Source: Takifugu bimaculatus
Taxonomy: Eukaryota > Chordata > Actinopteri > Tetraodontiformes > Tetraodontidae
Reading direction: 5' to 3'
DNA length: 64,000 nucleotides
Assembly (NCBI GenBank): GCA_004026145.2
Contig: CP034987.1
Location: 2,120,014-2,184,013, forward strand
Below the pieces are notes generated by a model. That model worked only from the letters and a program-made list of their open reading frames with translations, ran no database searches and was not told the DNA's origin. Positions 35,001-45,739 of this stretch are shown here, in pieces. The position numbers and the translations under genes are program-made. The stretch's first letter is position 1. Each line of letters starts with the position of its first letter.

Positions 35001-38000
35001 CAGAGAAACCCTTCACATGGAGGGAGAGATCGACGGAATGGGTGGTAGAGGAGGCCCATGCGTGGACCGGGCCCCTAGTATGATACACCCAGGCCATCTG
35101 GTTAGGGTAAAAGTTGCTGACAGGGAAGCCCATTGTTATTTCCAGAGTAAAGGACAGTATTCACCATATTTGCTCACAGAGGAGACGTTGCGAGCTGGGA
35201 TTTGTGGTGGCAGTGGTAAAAGTTCTTCTCCCAACTTGCAGTCGCAGAAGTAGAGTCTGATATCTGGAAACATCTGTCAGCCATTGACTTGCTGGCCCAG
35301 GCTCCTCCTTCAGAGCCCAGCAATCCACCGTGCCCTTTGACCTTTTTCTGAAGGAGGAAAAACTGTGATTTTCATCCAACAACTAGCAAAAAGCTCAGTT
35401 CTTTCCCAACTACCTCAGAAGGATAGATCTGCCTTCATGGCTGGATGTGAACAAATAGTGTTTTCATACCAGCACATGTTGGTTTGCAGTTCAGAAAATG
35501 ACTAGGGGCAATTTGAAAATTGCGTCTAAGGTTTCTGGTCAGGGTTCCGGACCTACTTTATAACCCAAAGGTCCCATACGGAGAAGATTTCAGCACATTT
35601 ATCAGACTGTATAAGGGTAAATTCCCTGGAGTAAAGTTATTCCACCTCTGTCTATTCACAAACGGACCACACACCAGGACAGTATATTCGTCAGACATTT
35701 CACAAAGGTTGCCCCTCATGGGGCACAACATCCTCGTGGGTCTTTGGAGCGAGGTCATCGGCAATAGCTTCACAATCAGAAGCTTCACAATCACTTTCAT
35801 TTCTTGTGAAATCCTACATTATTGCATTTTAGCAAACTCAATACGGCCTCCTCTAATGAAGATTTGAGATTAATGCGATTATAACACAAGCCTGCGCAAA
35901 TGTGAATTTGTTTGACCTTCAAATTACTGACAACCTCTAGTAGATATGACGGGCTGAAGGTAATTCCATTTTCTGGCACGTACGTGCGCTTATAGTACGC
36001 AAGATTTTTGATTTATGATTTGTTAATCAGTCAGTTTAAGGAGTTTGTGTCTGCGGTTTGGAAACTCAAGGCTCTAATCAACCTTGCGGCCACCACTGGA
36101 ATTTGGGCCAGCAGCACAGACTGAAGGACACAGACCAGAGCTCTCATCCCTCTCTGAGACCTCAGGTCTCCCCACTGTCCCTCCCACATTCCCTCCCTAG
36201 TTCAACAACCCCTGCAGGCTGGCGGCCCTCCTCGCATCAATTACAGCCAATCCCCTGCAGCGCCGGCTCTTGCCTCTGTGACCCAGAGGGAGTGACTGAG
36301 TCAGGGAGGTCAGAGGTGGCTCTCCCCACTGCTACCCACGGCACCTCTCAGAAGTCTGCGTACCAGAAGCCCTGTGGGGACCCACCCACATGACCCTTGG
36401 AAAGTGTAGGGGGGAAAGAGGCATCATCCCCCCTGTTCTTTTAAACAATGGTTTGTCCCAATCACTCGAATCTACCGGTCTGTTTGCGTGATTGTAATAA
36501 TTTTGTATTTTGTTTCATATATATGGCATTCTTCAGTATTTTGAAATGGGCAAATTTTGTTTTCTCTCTTGTTTTTGTTGTTCAAGCACTTAGTGCAGTT
36601 GTAGGATGTGCTTTAATGCCCTGAACAAAATTGAATTTGTGACCATTAAAAGCAATGGTTAATGGGTTAAAAGCCTTTAAACACATCAGCTACTTGGAAA
36701 GTAGAGGATTAGCATGGAGCATACTGACTTTAAATTCATTTTCTGTGAAATAGACGCCGGAGCGATTTTTGCATCACTTTTTACAGTTTCAAGAAGATGC
36801 AGGACAATTGATTTTGGAATCAATGGTAGTGATTCAGTGGTAAATCTTATGGTTAAAGGGTGCGATGCACAATCAACCTGATTAAACAGGAAGTCAATGA
36901 ATCAGGTCGCTGTGTTGACCACAAAGGTTTGACGTGGAACTTTGCTTCGAGGAGCACAACTGTATTTCTGTCATGATACCCAGACCTGGCTATGTCAGTC
37001 CCAGACATATTATCTCTAATGGAAGAGTCTGGGAGGAAGAGAGAGAGAGATCCATTGATTAACTGGAAGAGGTCCTCAACTCCTCCCTTTCGTTTCCAGA
37101 CACATGGGGTAATAAGGACCACTCTCCTCTGCTGCCATCTTCCCCCATTCCCTTTTCTCCACTCACCCCTGTTAGAAAGCCTTTTAATCAGCCCCGGGGG
37201 GAATACATGGTTATGATATGAGAGGAAAGGAGATGAAGACAGAGGGAGAAAAAGGAGACAAGGTGAGGAGAGTCCAGTAGTGCATCAGACACAATAGTTA
37301 CACCAACTGCAGTAACACAGTTTTTTTTTTCAATGGGAAAATATATTCCAAGAACAGCATAGTTCTTTATGCAAGTGTATATTGCCTCAATGAATACACC
37401 CTAAATGCCTTTTCTGATTCTCTTTTGTGTGTTTTAGCATGAGCCATTTGAAATATGTTTGGTAAATGCGTTTGAGAGCTTGTCTCTTTTTCCCTCAAAT
37501 GCTTTAAATCCATTATTGCTTGAGTTAAAACCAAATTTTGGAACTAATTTTAAAAACAATAATAAAAAAAAGCACCAGTAGGATGTCTGCAATTAAAGTA
37601 CAGTTAATAGAACCAAAATTAGTCAACATTAAACTGAGAATTCAGAAAGGAGTTATCATATATAAATATTAAATTCAGTGTGTGTAAAAGTCAGAATTCT
37701 GACAGTACATTCATATTTCTGAGCCCCAGAAAGCTTTCCATCTCTCCTTCCCTCATGGACAGTCCTGCACAGGTCAACACGTCTTAGCTGATAGCGTTCC
37801 AAAATTATAGGGCCCCATCACGCAGGGCTGTTTTTCCTCGACCATGACCATTTTCAGCTGTTTATTTAGGACCGTTTCTGTTTTCCTTTCCATAAAGAAG
37901 GCTGCCAATCTGGGAGAGCCAGACCAGCTTTATCAAAACTCTGTCTGTAAGATCACATCCATGATTTCTCCTCGTGTTGGTTTTTCTTTCTTTTTCTTTT

Positions 38001-38639
38001 TTTTAACCTGTCATCACCTTACCCAAAGGACTGGCCCCTTATTCTTTTTAATTCCTTATTCTTTTTCCTAGAGATGTTGAAAGAAAGACAAAGTCTAGGT
38101 GCAACAAAAAATAATGCCCTTTGTGTAAAACACTGTTCGTGTATTTTCTGACTAAGATGCCGACTAATCTCGAATAATTTAAACGGAACGTTTTTGTGGA
38201 CCTGCAACATTTCAAATGAGTGAGAACAAGTTCTCGTTGAGCACCGGAGGTCAAAATTCATTTTCCACGAATGTTGAACAGTGGCGCCACCAAGTGGTTA
38301 ATTCAGTATGGCTATGGGGGAAAAAATGACGTCTTGCATTTAGTAGCAAACGTGTCTTAAGTGAAATTAATCTTTATAAAATTGTGTCATCAAACCTTGA
38401 AAACAAATTACTTGTGTGCCGTCGATAAGAGCTAAATAACTGCTGTTGAAAAAGAATAAAATTTTGCAAACTAGACAACTAAGACACGCTAAAGTTAATC
38501 AGAAAGCTGCAACAGCGGTGGAAAAGAATATAGAGGGTCTTCACAATCCAACATTTTTCAAATAAAATGTCCTGAAACCAAAAGAAATAAAGCATCGAAA
38601 AGAACATTTCAGAAGGAGCCCTAGGTCTTATTACATCCA

Positions 38640-38890
38640 CATGCGTCCGCAGCGGGGCGCTAAAGAGTTTTGCAGGAGAGATACTTCATTTTTATTAGCA
38701 ATATTACGGTTTCTGATTGGTTGCAAAAGGGGGCTGGACAAAATGCGTCCTGCCAATGGAGATTCAGGATTTTGATCTGCTCCGTTATTGGTTTAACGCA
38801 GATGTCAATCAAGGAGCAGAGGGAACTGGAAGCAGAGAGGCGCCAGTCGGTTGTTTTTCTCTCTGGAGTACAGAGCTCCGCTTCCTAAAC
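38640..38890 (+). promoter_or_regulatory. Promoter-like segment with several CCAAT/Y-box motifs
   Basis: In about 130 bases there are GATTGG (about 38715), CCAATGG (about 38754), ATTGGTT (about 38786) and GTCAATCA (about 38803). Local CpGs occur at about 38645-38660. Closely spaced NF-Y-type boxes are typical of TATA-less promoters. No transcript is visible; it may be a distal nfe2l3 promoter or fortuitous. Confidence 0.25.
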
Positions 38891-38901
38891 CCGTATTACC
38901 A

Positions 38902-38938
38902 TACACACACACGCACACACACACACACACACACACAC
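38902..38938. repeat. (AC)n microsatellite
   Basis: AC array with one ACGC unit. Confidence 0.93.
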
Positions 38939-39734
38939 GGATTTCTTCGATTACCCTTTACTAAAATTTGTAAATTGTTAAAATACACCAAATATTTTAC
39001 GTTATGATTTAAGGTAACTTAATCAAATAAATGTAGAATATAGATGAAAAGTAATTATTTTAATAACAAAAAGTAACACAAACGCATGTATCGTATTTGT
39101 TAAAACTTAGATAGGTGCGGGATCATTTTACCATTTTAAGAAACTAATATCTACAAAATATAAATGAAGAAATATTTTATATTTAGGGTATATTTGCTCG
39201 CAATGTAATTATTTTTGGTAAAACAAATCATTAGAGAGGGACTATTTTCAATTAATTGGAGGGTGCACGTTAAATTATCACAAAAGAAATACAAGTGTTG
39301 TAAAATTAGCTATAGTTTTGCAGTGTATTGTCAGCAGTGGCATTTTGTTTGTTGAGCCGGGTTATCTTTATTTTCCACATATTGAATATGTACATTATTA
39401 AATAAAACGCTACAAATAAACACATTTATTCTACAATTGATTTTACTACATTAGTTTATTCATGAAGAGTGTCTCCTTGTTGCTCTGTCTAAGTAGTAGC
39501 ATTAAAAAATACAACAAAATTAAAAAGAACTTAAAATATTATCGAAAGAAACATTTTTGATGAGTTTCTTAACCAACAAATTCTTAAATGATAGCAAAGA
39601 CATGCGTAATGAGACATGTTTAATACTTTAATCACAAATGTAACTTGTCAATCCAAAATAAAAGGAAAAAAATATCAAGAAATAGTGCTCTGACAGTCAA
39701 CTCGAACTTCCCATGAGCCTTTGCAGGATAGAAA

Positions 39735-40135
39735 TCTGTACGCATGCGCAATGTCCTCCCACATATCATATGTAATTCCACCAATCAGCGTTGTCCACAG
39801 CTGACCATGTGGTGCTGATTTAAGAGCTCTCCACCGATAAATCTGTCAGAACTCCACAAAGTTGATTTAAATGTGTTTCATATCGTTATGAAAATACTTG
39901 TGGATTACTCATATGACTGTACACTGGCATAAGATCACTTCGTGGTTACTCTTCACTTTTGCCCCCAAAGCGAACTGAAATGGAGCGTTTAGCCACCGGA
40001 TTTTTAAGAGTGAATTTAATCTCTGGATTTATTTTTTTTGACATTTTTTTATGAGCCGGATCGCGTAATATCACATTTTCTAGCGCTCTTTGTGACATTG
40101 TTCGGCTTTTCAAACTGTGGCATCTTATAAAAAGG
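39735..40135 (+). promoter_or_regulatory. Promoter-like segment: NRF1-like site, CCAAT box, TATA box
   Basis: ACGCATGCGCAATG (about 39739) resembles an NRF1 site. ACCAATCAGCG (about 39780) is a near-ideal CCAAT box. TATAAAAAGG at 40126-40135 is a good TATA box. The TATA lies about 350 bases downstream of the CCAAT box, so they may not be one promoter. It lies 1.7 kb upstream of the nfe2l3 start codon. Confidence 0.3.
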
Positions 40136-40195
40136 CTGGTTTAGAATTATAGATATTCGGTGTTTTGATCGTGGAGACTTCAGCATCCTTAAGTT

Positions 40196-40489
40196 ATGCT
40201 GCAGCTGCATCCCAAATGCGTAAAGAACAGCATGAAAACTGTGTGGACTGTGAAAGGATATGCCATAAGGACATATTCATTACTGTGTTTTGAATTTATT
40301 TATGATATTCGCCATTTGTATTGGCTCATAGAATTCTTACAGATGGTCCATAAACCCTTTCTACATACTGGGATTTTTGTTGTTGTTGTTACAATGAAGT
40401 GCAAATCTAGAAGTACATATTTAGTGAAGAGAATTTTATTTTATTTATTTTTTTTTTTACTTCATTTGGCACAACATGAATGCAGTTAA
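40196..40489 (+). CDS. Doubtful small ORF (97 codons) downstream of a TATA box
   Basis: An ATG-initiated frame starts 61 bases after the TATA box at 40126. The product begins MLQLHPKCVKNSMKTVWTV, has a hydrophobic stretch GIFVVVV in the second half and ends with Leu/Phe-rich sequence translated from a T-rich tract. It resembles no family I know. AT-rich composition and the T-run argue that it is chance. It is listed because of its placement relative to the promoter motifs. Confidence 0.12.
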   Translation: MLQLHPKCVKNSMKTVWTVKGYAIRTYSLLCFEFIYDIRHLYWLIEFLQMVHKPFLHTGIFVVVVTMKCKSRSTYLVKRILFYLFFFLLHLAQHECS

Positions 40490-41339
40490 TTTTAAAGTGG
40501 TACACTTTAATATCTAAAGAAAAACAGCTTATACATATCAGTGTTAGAGTAGAATAACATCTTAAACTGATATGGTTCCCAGCTACAACAGATATTTAAA
40601 ATTAATCGCATGATTTCATTTAATATTGTAGAAATGAGTCAATTTGCATTAATGTTATCTTTGCCACCAGGGATCGCAGTTGAGTCGGACATATCTTATT
40701 AAACAATGTAACTGTAAAATAAAGAAACATTGAGCAATGTGCAAATTGTTGTACCTTTTTCCAAAGATCAACCCAAACTTTGTAAAAACAAATAGTATAT
40801 ATTGAAAGTGTTGTGGTTTTGGGAATGTTACATATTTCACTTTAATGAATTTTATTCCAAGCTTTTCAAAGGTTAACTCACTTATTCGCATTTCTTTTAC
40901 TACAATGTGGCATATACAAGATGGCTGATGAACAGATTAAAAATGATTTTATTTAGATGTTTTCTTCATATTATCAATTTGAGTAGAGAGGAAAGTTTGA
41001 AAATTCAAAGTATTCAACGTGGGTTTTTCAGTGGGTCATCCAGTAAAGTTTGCATTTCTAACTGTAAACACGAATAAAGCACAATCTACTTTGTTTTGCT
41101 CAAGTAAAACAGTAACATGTTCACACTGTAATTCAAGCATCAACCAGTAGGGAAGAAAACGACCAAATGCAGGTCAGTAGCACAAGAAGCCGGAAGTGCA
41201 ACTTTAACAAACTTTTTAAAGATCTTCACCAAGATCAAGTGTGAACTTTAAGCTGGAAACTACCCAGTGAGATGTCGCCAGACTGACAGACCCCTCATTT
41301 ACGGACTTTTATGTTCAATTGTGTGCTAAAAACTGAAAG

Positions 41340-41560
41340 AAAGCGTAATAAAGGCGGTAGCTAAATACGCATTCGGATTCCATTGGTCAAAACTATGATT
41401 GACAGTTGGCCTGTCCAATCATCTTCTTGAGCGGTGAAGACTCAGGTCCAATCCTCGCGAGCGATGAAAATCCGGACTCTAAATTCCCCCAGTAGCAACA
41501 GTGCGGTTGTCACACTGTAGTCTTGTTCACGCCATTCATTTATTATCCGTTTAATTTTGA
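41340..41560 (+). promoter_or_regulatory. nfe2l3: Probable nfe2l3 proximal promoter
   Basis: CCATTGGTC (about 41380), CCAATCATC (about 41414) and CCAATCCTC (about 41450) are three CCAAT-type boxes. A CpG-rich CTCGCGAGCG follows at about 41455-41464. They lie 300-500 bases before the nfe2l3 start codon. There is no clear TATA box. The transcription start is not defined by sequence alone. Confidence 0.45.
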
Positions 41561-41638
41561 AAGTGAAAGTTTAGTAGCATCGTGTCTCCAACGGATCATT
41601 TCTACCCCCACAAGGAACAGAAGCGCCACCCGCTCGTT

Positions 41639-41695
41639 ATGTTTCCTCGAAGAGGATTCCGTCAAAGGCAAATAAAGCTGATAGCTAACTGCTAA
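41639..41695 (+). CDS. Upstream ORF in nfe2l3 leader (18 codons)
   Basis: An ATG at 41639 opens an 18-residue frame (MFPRRGFRQRQIKLIANC) ending in TAA, 159 bases before the nfe2l3 ATG. If the leader starts near 41.5 kb this uORF would be in the mRNA and could damp translation. Its existence in the mRNA is inferred. Confidence 0.3.
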   Translation: MFPRRGFRQRQIKLIANC

Positions 41696-41854
41696 CGGCT
41701 AGCACCGACCGATTTCGCCGGTACAGGCGGACCTCTTTGTCTGACAGGGAAAGGCGTGCTCTTTTGTTAGCTTGTTTCCCTTTGTCCGCTCGGGTAAAAG
41801 GAACCGTTGGGTTAGGATTTCGCAATCGTCCGCATTTCCGTAAGTACTTGGAAA

Positions 41855-44800
41855 ATGCAAATCGCCAAAAAATACTTCTCGGAAAGCCTTATCCAATTGA
41901 CAATATTACTCAGTTTAATTGGAGTCCGCGTGGATATCGACAGCTACTTGAACGGCTACTATACGCCCCTGATAGAGATTAACTTGGGTCCCAGCTCGGC
42001 ATACACCCAGACCCCCTTTCATAGTTTAAGGGACAACCTAGACGGATACAGTGTGCACCCAAAATGTCCCGAGTTGGACTATTTCTTTGCAAGCCGCCGA
42101 CTACTCGAGGAAGTGAGGACCCTCGGCTCCCCAAGGTTCCCTACACAGTTGAGCGCATGGCTTGTGCATCAAGTGTCTGCTAATGACGAAGCTGACCTTG
42201 GTTCCTCAACCACCGACACCACTGACAACGACAATGGATCACAAGGTTCGGGAAGCGAGTCCAGAGATGGCGGGGAGCACCTGCTTGACAGGGAAGAAGA
42301 TGTTTGGAACGCGACCCCTGAACTCGTCCAAGGGCCTAGTAACGTTAGAGCCTGTGGGGGGTTTAAAGAGGCAAGTAGCTGTAATGTCATAAAACCATAA
42401 ACAGTTCCCAAAAGCTGAACAATATCACCAAAAAGTTGGATTGGTGAGAGAAGTAATGAATTACATTTGAATTGTGATCGCTATCATACAGGAAAGCCAA
42501 TGCTATCATTAGCCAACCGTTACCATTAACCTATAGAACAAATTGATAGAAACGCCCTACGTGTAAATTGTATTAGTGCATACACAATAAACCTAAAATG
42601 TGTGTAGAATTCTGGAAATGTGGAGGACGTTTTCATTAAGTGTGCTGCACCTGTCTTCCTCTATTCTTTTACTATTGGGGTCTACTGAGTTGTCATGACA
42701 ATAGAATTGGCAAAGAAATCCCCTAATGCAGCTTCAAATTATTACTTCTTTTTTTTTTAAATTGTGGTAAACTATTTCCACTAAATGTATCCCCCTCTAC
42801 TCCCCATGTTTCTCTATTCGGTAGAGACAGCTGTTGGGTGTATATTGTGGCCTGAAGGCGCTTGATTTGAACTTTTGTGTAACTTTATCCCCTTTCTCTA
42901 GTCTCAGCTGCCAGTCGTGGGGGTATGAGAGGTGGAGAAACAAGCTTAGAGACGGATCATTTGTATGCACAAAAGCAGCATTTCCCATAATCCCATGGTG
43001 TATAAAATGCTAATAAAATGTTGACACAAGCTCCATTCTATGTTTTAAGTTTGGCCTTGTAGACTTGGGGGAAAAGCAATATTTTGAAGACTTAGGATCC
43101 TGTGTAATATAAATGTAATTCTCTTAAATGGCCTGCTGACTAGCTTCCTCCCCCCCGATTCTTTCTCAGCAGGACAATGCTAAAGTTGCAGTAGAGGAAC
43201 TTCCAGCAACAGTCCCTCAACTGGCTCACAGCTCCACATTTGATCCAGAGGTTTGTTCCCTTGCTTTGCTTTCAGTAATATCCTGTAATATATGCCAGTG
43301 ATGTCCAGTCCTATTCAATATTGTTATAAATTATAATTTTGTCCACAAAGTTTCATTGCTACATGGTAATTAATGCCAATCACACTATCCTGACGCCGTA
43401 GCTGCATGATTTAAGGCTTCTTACATTGAGCCACAGTCTTTTCTACTCCTCAGGGAAAGCGATCACAACAATATAATCTGTGTATCCTTTTCTCCATAGC
43501 AGAACCTGCTTGAAAGCGTCGGTGCCCTCACAGATTCAGCCCGTATACATCCTCCTATCAATGATATTGACCAGCACTGGAACAGTATACTCTCTGTGTC
43601 TGACCTTGATGTAAGTTGTCCTTTCATGCTCAGTGCGGACTTTTAATATTACACTAAGCTGTATTTGTCTGCAGTCAGTCAAGTCCGTGTGCCACAATCA
43701 CCAAATTATATCCAGATAAATTTGTGTCTTGTGTAGGATTTGGACCTTGTCACTGATCACCAGTCAGATATCTCTACCGCTCTCAGTCAAGATGTGAGTT
43801 TGCATGATGCCATGGTGAGCAGGGCTAGAAGATATGAGTCCAGGTCGCTCACCCAGCAACAAAGAACCCTGTTTCAACTGGAGTCCACAGACTCCTTATA
43901 CCTTGATTCTTCACAAGGATCGACTTCCCACCTGTTTTCTTCAGTTTGTAATTTAACTGAAAATCAGTCACAGCCAAGGACCATGGGCTGTCTAGATGAG
44001 GCGGTGTTTGACCACATCAATCAACTGGGTTTTGAAGGCTTGGATTGTATGGATGATCGGTTGATGGGATGTCTTGAGAGCATAGACCCACAGGTCCTTG
44101 AAGACCTTGATTCAGATTCTGGCCTCTCCTTGGAGATGAGTTCCGGAGGACCAGTTTCTCCAGGTTGGTTCAAGTACCCGTACAGCCAGTTTTTTTTTCA
44201 TTGATGTAGCGGGCTACTGTATACATCAATACAATAATGATCTTATTCCTCACCTATTCAGACTCGTCAGAGATATCATCATCAGCTTCATCCAGTTCCT
44301 TCTGTGCGGATGAATGTGGAGCTACGGGATACAGCAGTGAGATGGACTCACTGCCATTAAAAAACACGGTGGACGACAGAACAACGTGGTCAACGATGGA
44401 TTTCAGCGAGAGTGTGTGGCATGATCACAGCTACTCAGCACCTTCTTTCTTTGACCAGCCGCTTCCCCACAAAGCCATCAAAGAGGAACCTGTCAGCGAT
44501 GACGAAGAGCACAGGTTGGACGCGAGGGAGCTGAGTCGCGACGAGCTTCGAGCCCGTGCCTTGTGTATCCCGTACTCTGTCCTCCAGATTGTCAACATGC
44601 CCGTTGAAGAGTTCCTGGAGGTCCTTGATGGTCACGGTTTCTCTTCAGAACAGGTGACCCTCCTCCGGGACATCCGCAGACGCGGGAAGAACAAACTGGC
44701 AGCACAGAACTGCCGAAAACGTAAGCTAGACGCCATCACCGGACTCCAAGAGGAGGTGGAAAGGTTGCGTGCTCAAAGGGATAGGCTGGTGAGGGAGAAA

Positions 44801-45028
44801 CACGTTACGGCTAAAACCATGGGTGCTGTGGGACAGCAGATTAAGAAGCTTACCAGTGACATCATTTCCAGGTTGAGGGATGATTCTGGGCAGCCCCTAA
44901 ACCCAGAAAGATTTACTCTGCAGTGTGGGGCAAGCGGGAGGGTCGTCGTTCAGCCAGTAAGGCAGCCTGCTGTTTCAAGATCATCCAACAACAAAACAGA
45001 CAAAAGAAAGAAGGAGAAAAAGCAGTGA
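41855..45028 (+). CDS. nfe2l3: NFE2L3 (NRF3) CNC-bZIP transcription factor, five coding exons
   Basis: ER-anchored cap'n'collar factor that, once released, binds antioxidant-response/MARE sites as a dimer with small Maf proteins. Exons: 41855-42370, 43173-43250, 43503-43610, 43737-44163, 44262-45028; about 631 residues (human about 694). Residues 12-26 (LIQLTILLSLIGVRV) match the N-terminal ER membrane anchor shared by NFE2L1 and NFE2L3, followed by the conserved LGPSSAYTQT box. NFE2L2 lacks this anchor. DSGLS (361-365) is a beta-TrCP-type phosphodegron. The CNC region is about 466-513, the basic region RRRGKNKLAAQNCRKRKLD is 515-533, and a leucine zipper follows; the C-terminus is Lys-rich. 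Intron 1 has a GC donor (AAAGAG|GCAAGT). Exons 2 and 3 have tandem NAGNAG acceptors that could each add one Gln. NFE2L3 over NFE2L1 rests on synteny with cbx3 and snx10 plus length. N152 (NAT) is a possible glycosylation site. Confidence 0.93.
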
Positions 45029-45120
45029 TGCAGATTTGTTGAGTTTTCAGGTTTTGGGGGTATTTCTGGATATACTTGCCTGACTGTTTTTGGAGCCCAT
45101 ATTTTCTACATCGGTTTATG

Positions 45121-45726
45121 GATTAAAACCCACGCGGAGCAGTCTATTACCTGCCAAAAAAAACTTTAAAGAACATTGAAAAAAAAACAACATTTGTACA
45201 TAAAAATGTAACTGTAATATGTAGCAAAGACACTGGACAATTGCTTAACGGGGACTTGGTGTCCTGGGTGGTGGGAGGCAGGAGCTAAACAGTGGGGGTG
45301 CCACCAGTCCCTCTTTGTGCCTGTTCAGATTTAAGCCATCACACCATCTTACTGGCAAGTCAAGACAACCAGTCTGCATGTGACAGTTCACCACGTTTCC
45401 CTGTATTGTCACATCTCAAATACTGACGATAAAAATGGTATTTATTAAAGTTTCTCATGTTCTGGAAATGCTTATTTATGCCACCAGACTATCAAGGGCA
45501 GACAAATTATTCTAGGGAGTGAAAGGATTTGGAAGCATTACCTGTCTAAAGTTTACGGGCTCGTTAAAAGTACTGATTCCACAGATCTCACACAATATAC
45601 CAATGATTCAACGGATGGCCTTAATTTGCATTTAAAGTTTTAAAACTTGTTTATGTATAGATTTCACAGAACATGTTATCTTTACAAAAGTGTTTTTTAC
45701 AAGGATTCTTTCTGTAAATTATTAAA
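45121..45726 (+). terminator. nfe2l3: nfe2l3 3' UTR with candidate ATTAAA polyadenylation signals
   Basis: After the stop the sequence is AT-rich. ATTAAA variants lie near 45122, 45437 and 45721-45726. The last one would give a 3' UTR of about 0.7 kb. Which one is used cannot be decided. Confidence 0.35.
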
Positions 45727-45739
45727 TTTGTTTAAAGCA

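Larger units (their letters stand above)
27966..38640. other. Gene-free interval, part 3 of the desert
   Basis: No supported gene. Contents seen: (TG)n-(G)18 at 29331-29365, a hairpin at 30185-30210, a purine-rich stretch at about 30640-30810 and (CA)n at 32021-32061. Open frames up to 127 codons here lack start context, splice partners or family resemblance. Confidence 0.4.

Noticed and set aside
36058..36393. 111-codon open frame, Pro/Ser-rich
   Set aside because: It opens with TTG, not ATG, and shows no family resemblance or splice structure.
6500..41300. Expected miR-148a, which lies between NPVF and NFE2L3 in human
   Set aside because: I scanned for the mature sequence core (CAGTGCACTACAGAAC) and its complement. 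Only partial matches such as CAGTGCACTC at about 13238 were seen, without a matching hairpin arm. Not reported as present; a computed search would be needed to exclude a diverged copy.
41737..41982. Open frame MSDRERRALLLACFPLS overlapping the nfe2l3 start
   Set aside because: Starts at TTG and is in a different frame from the clearly conserved nfe2l3 protein.
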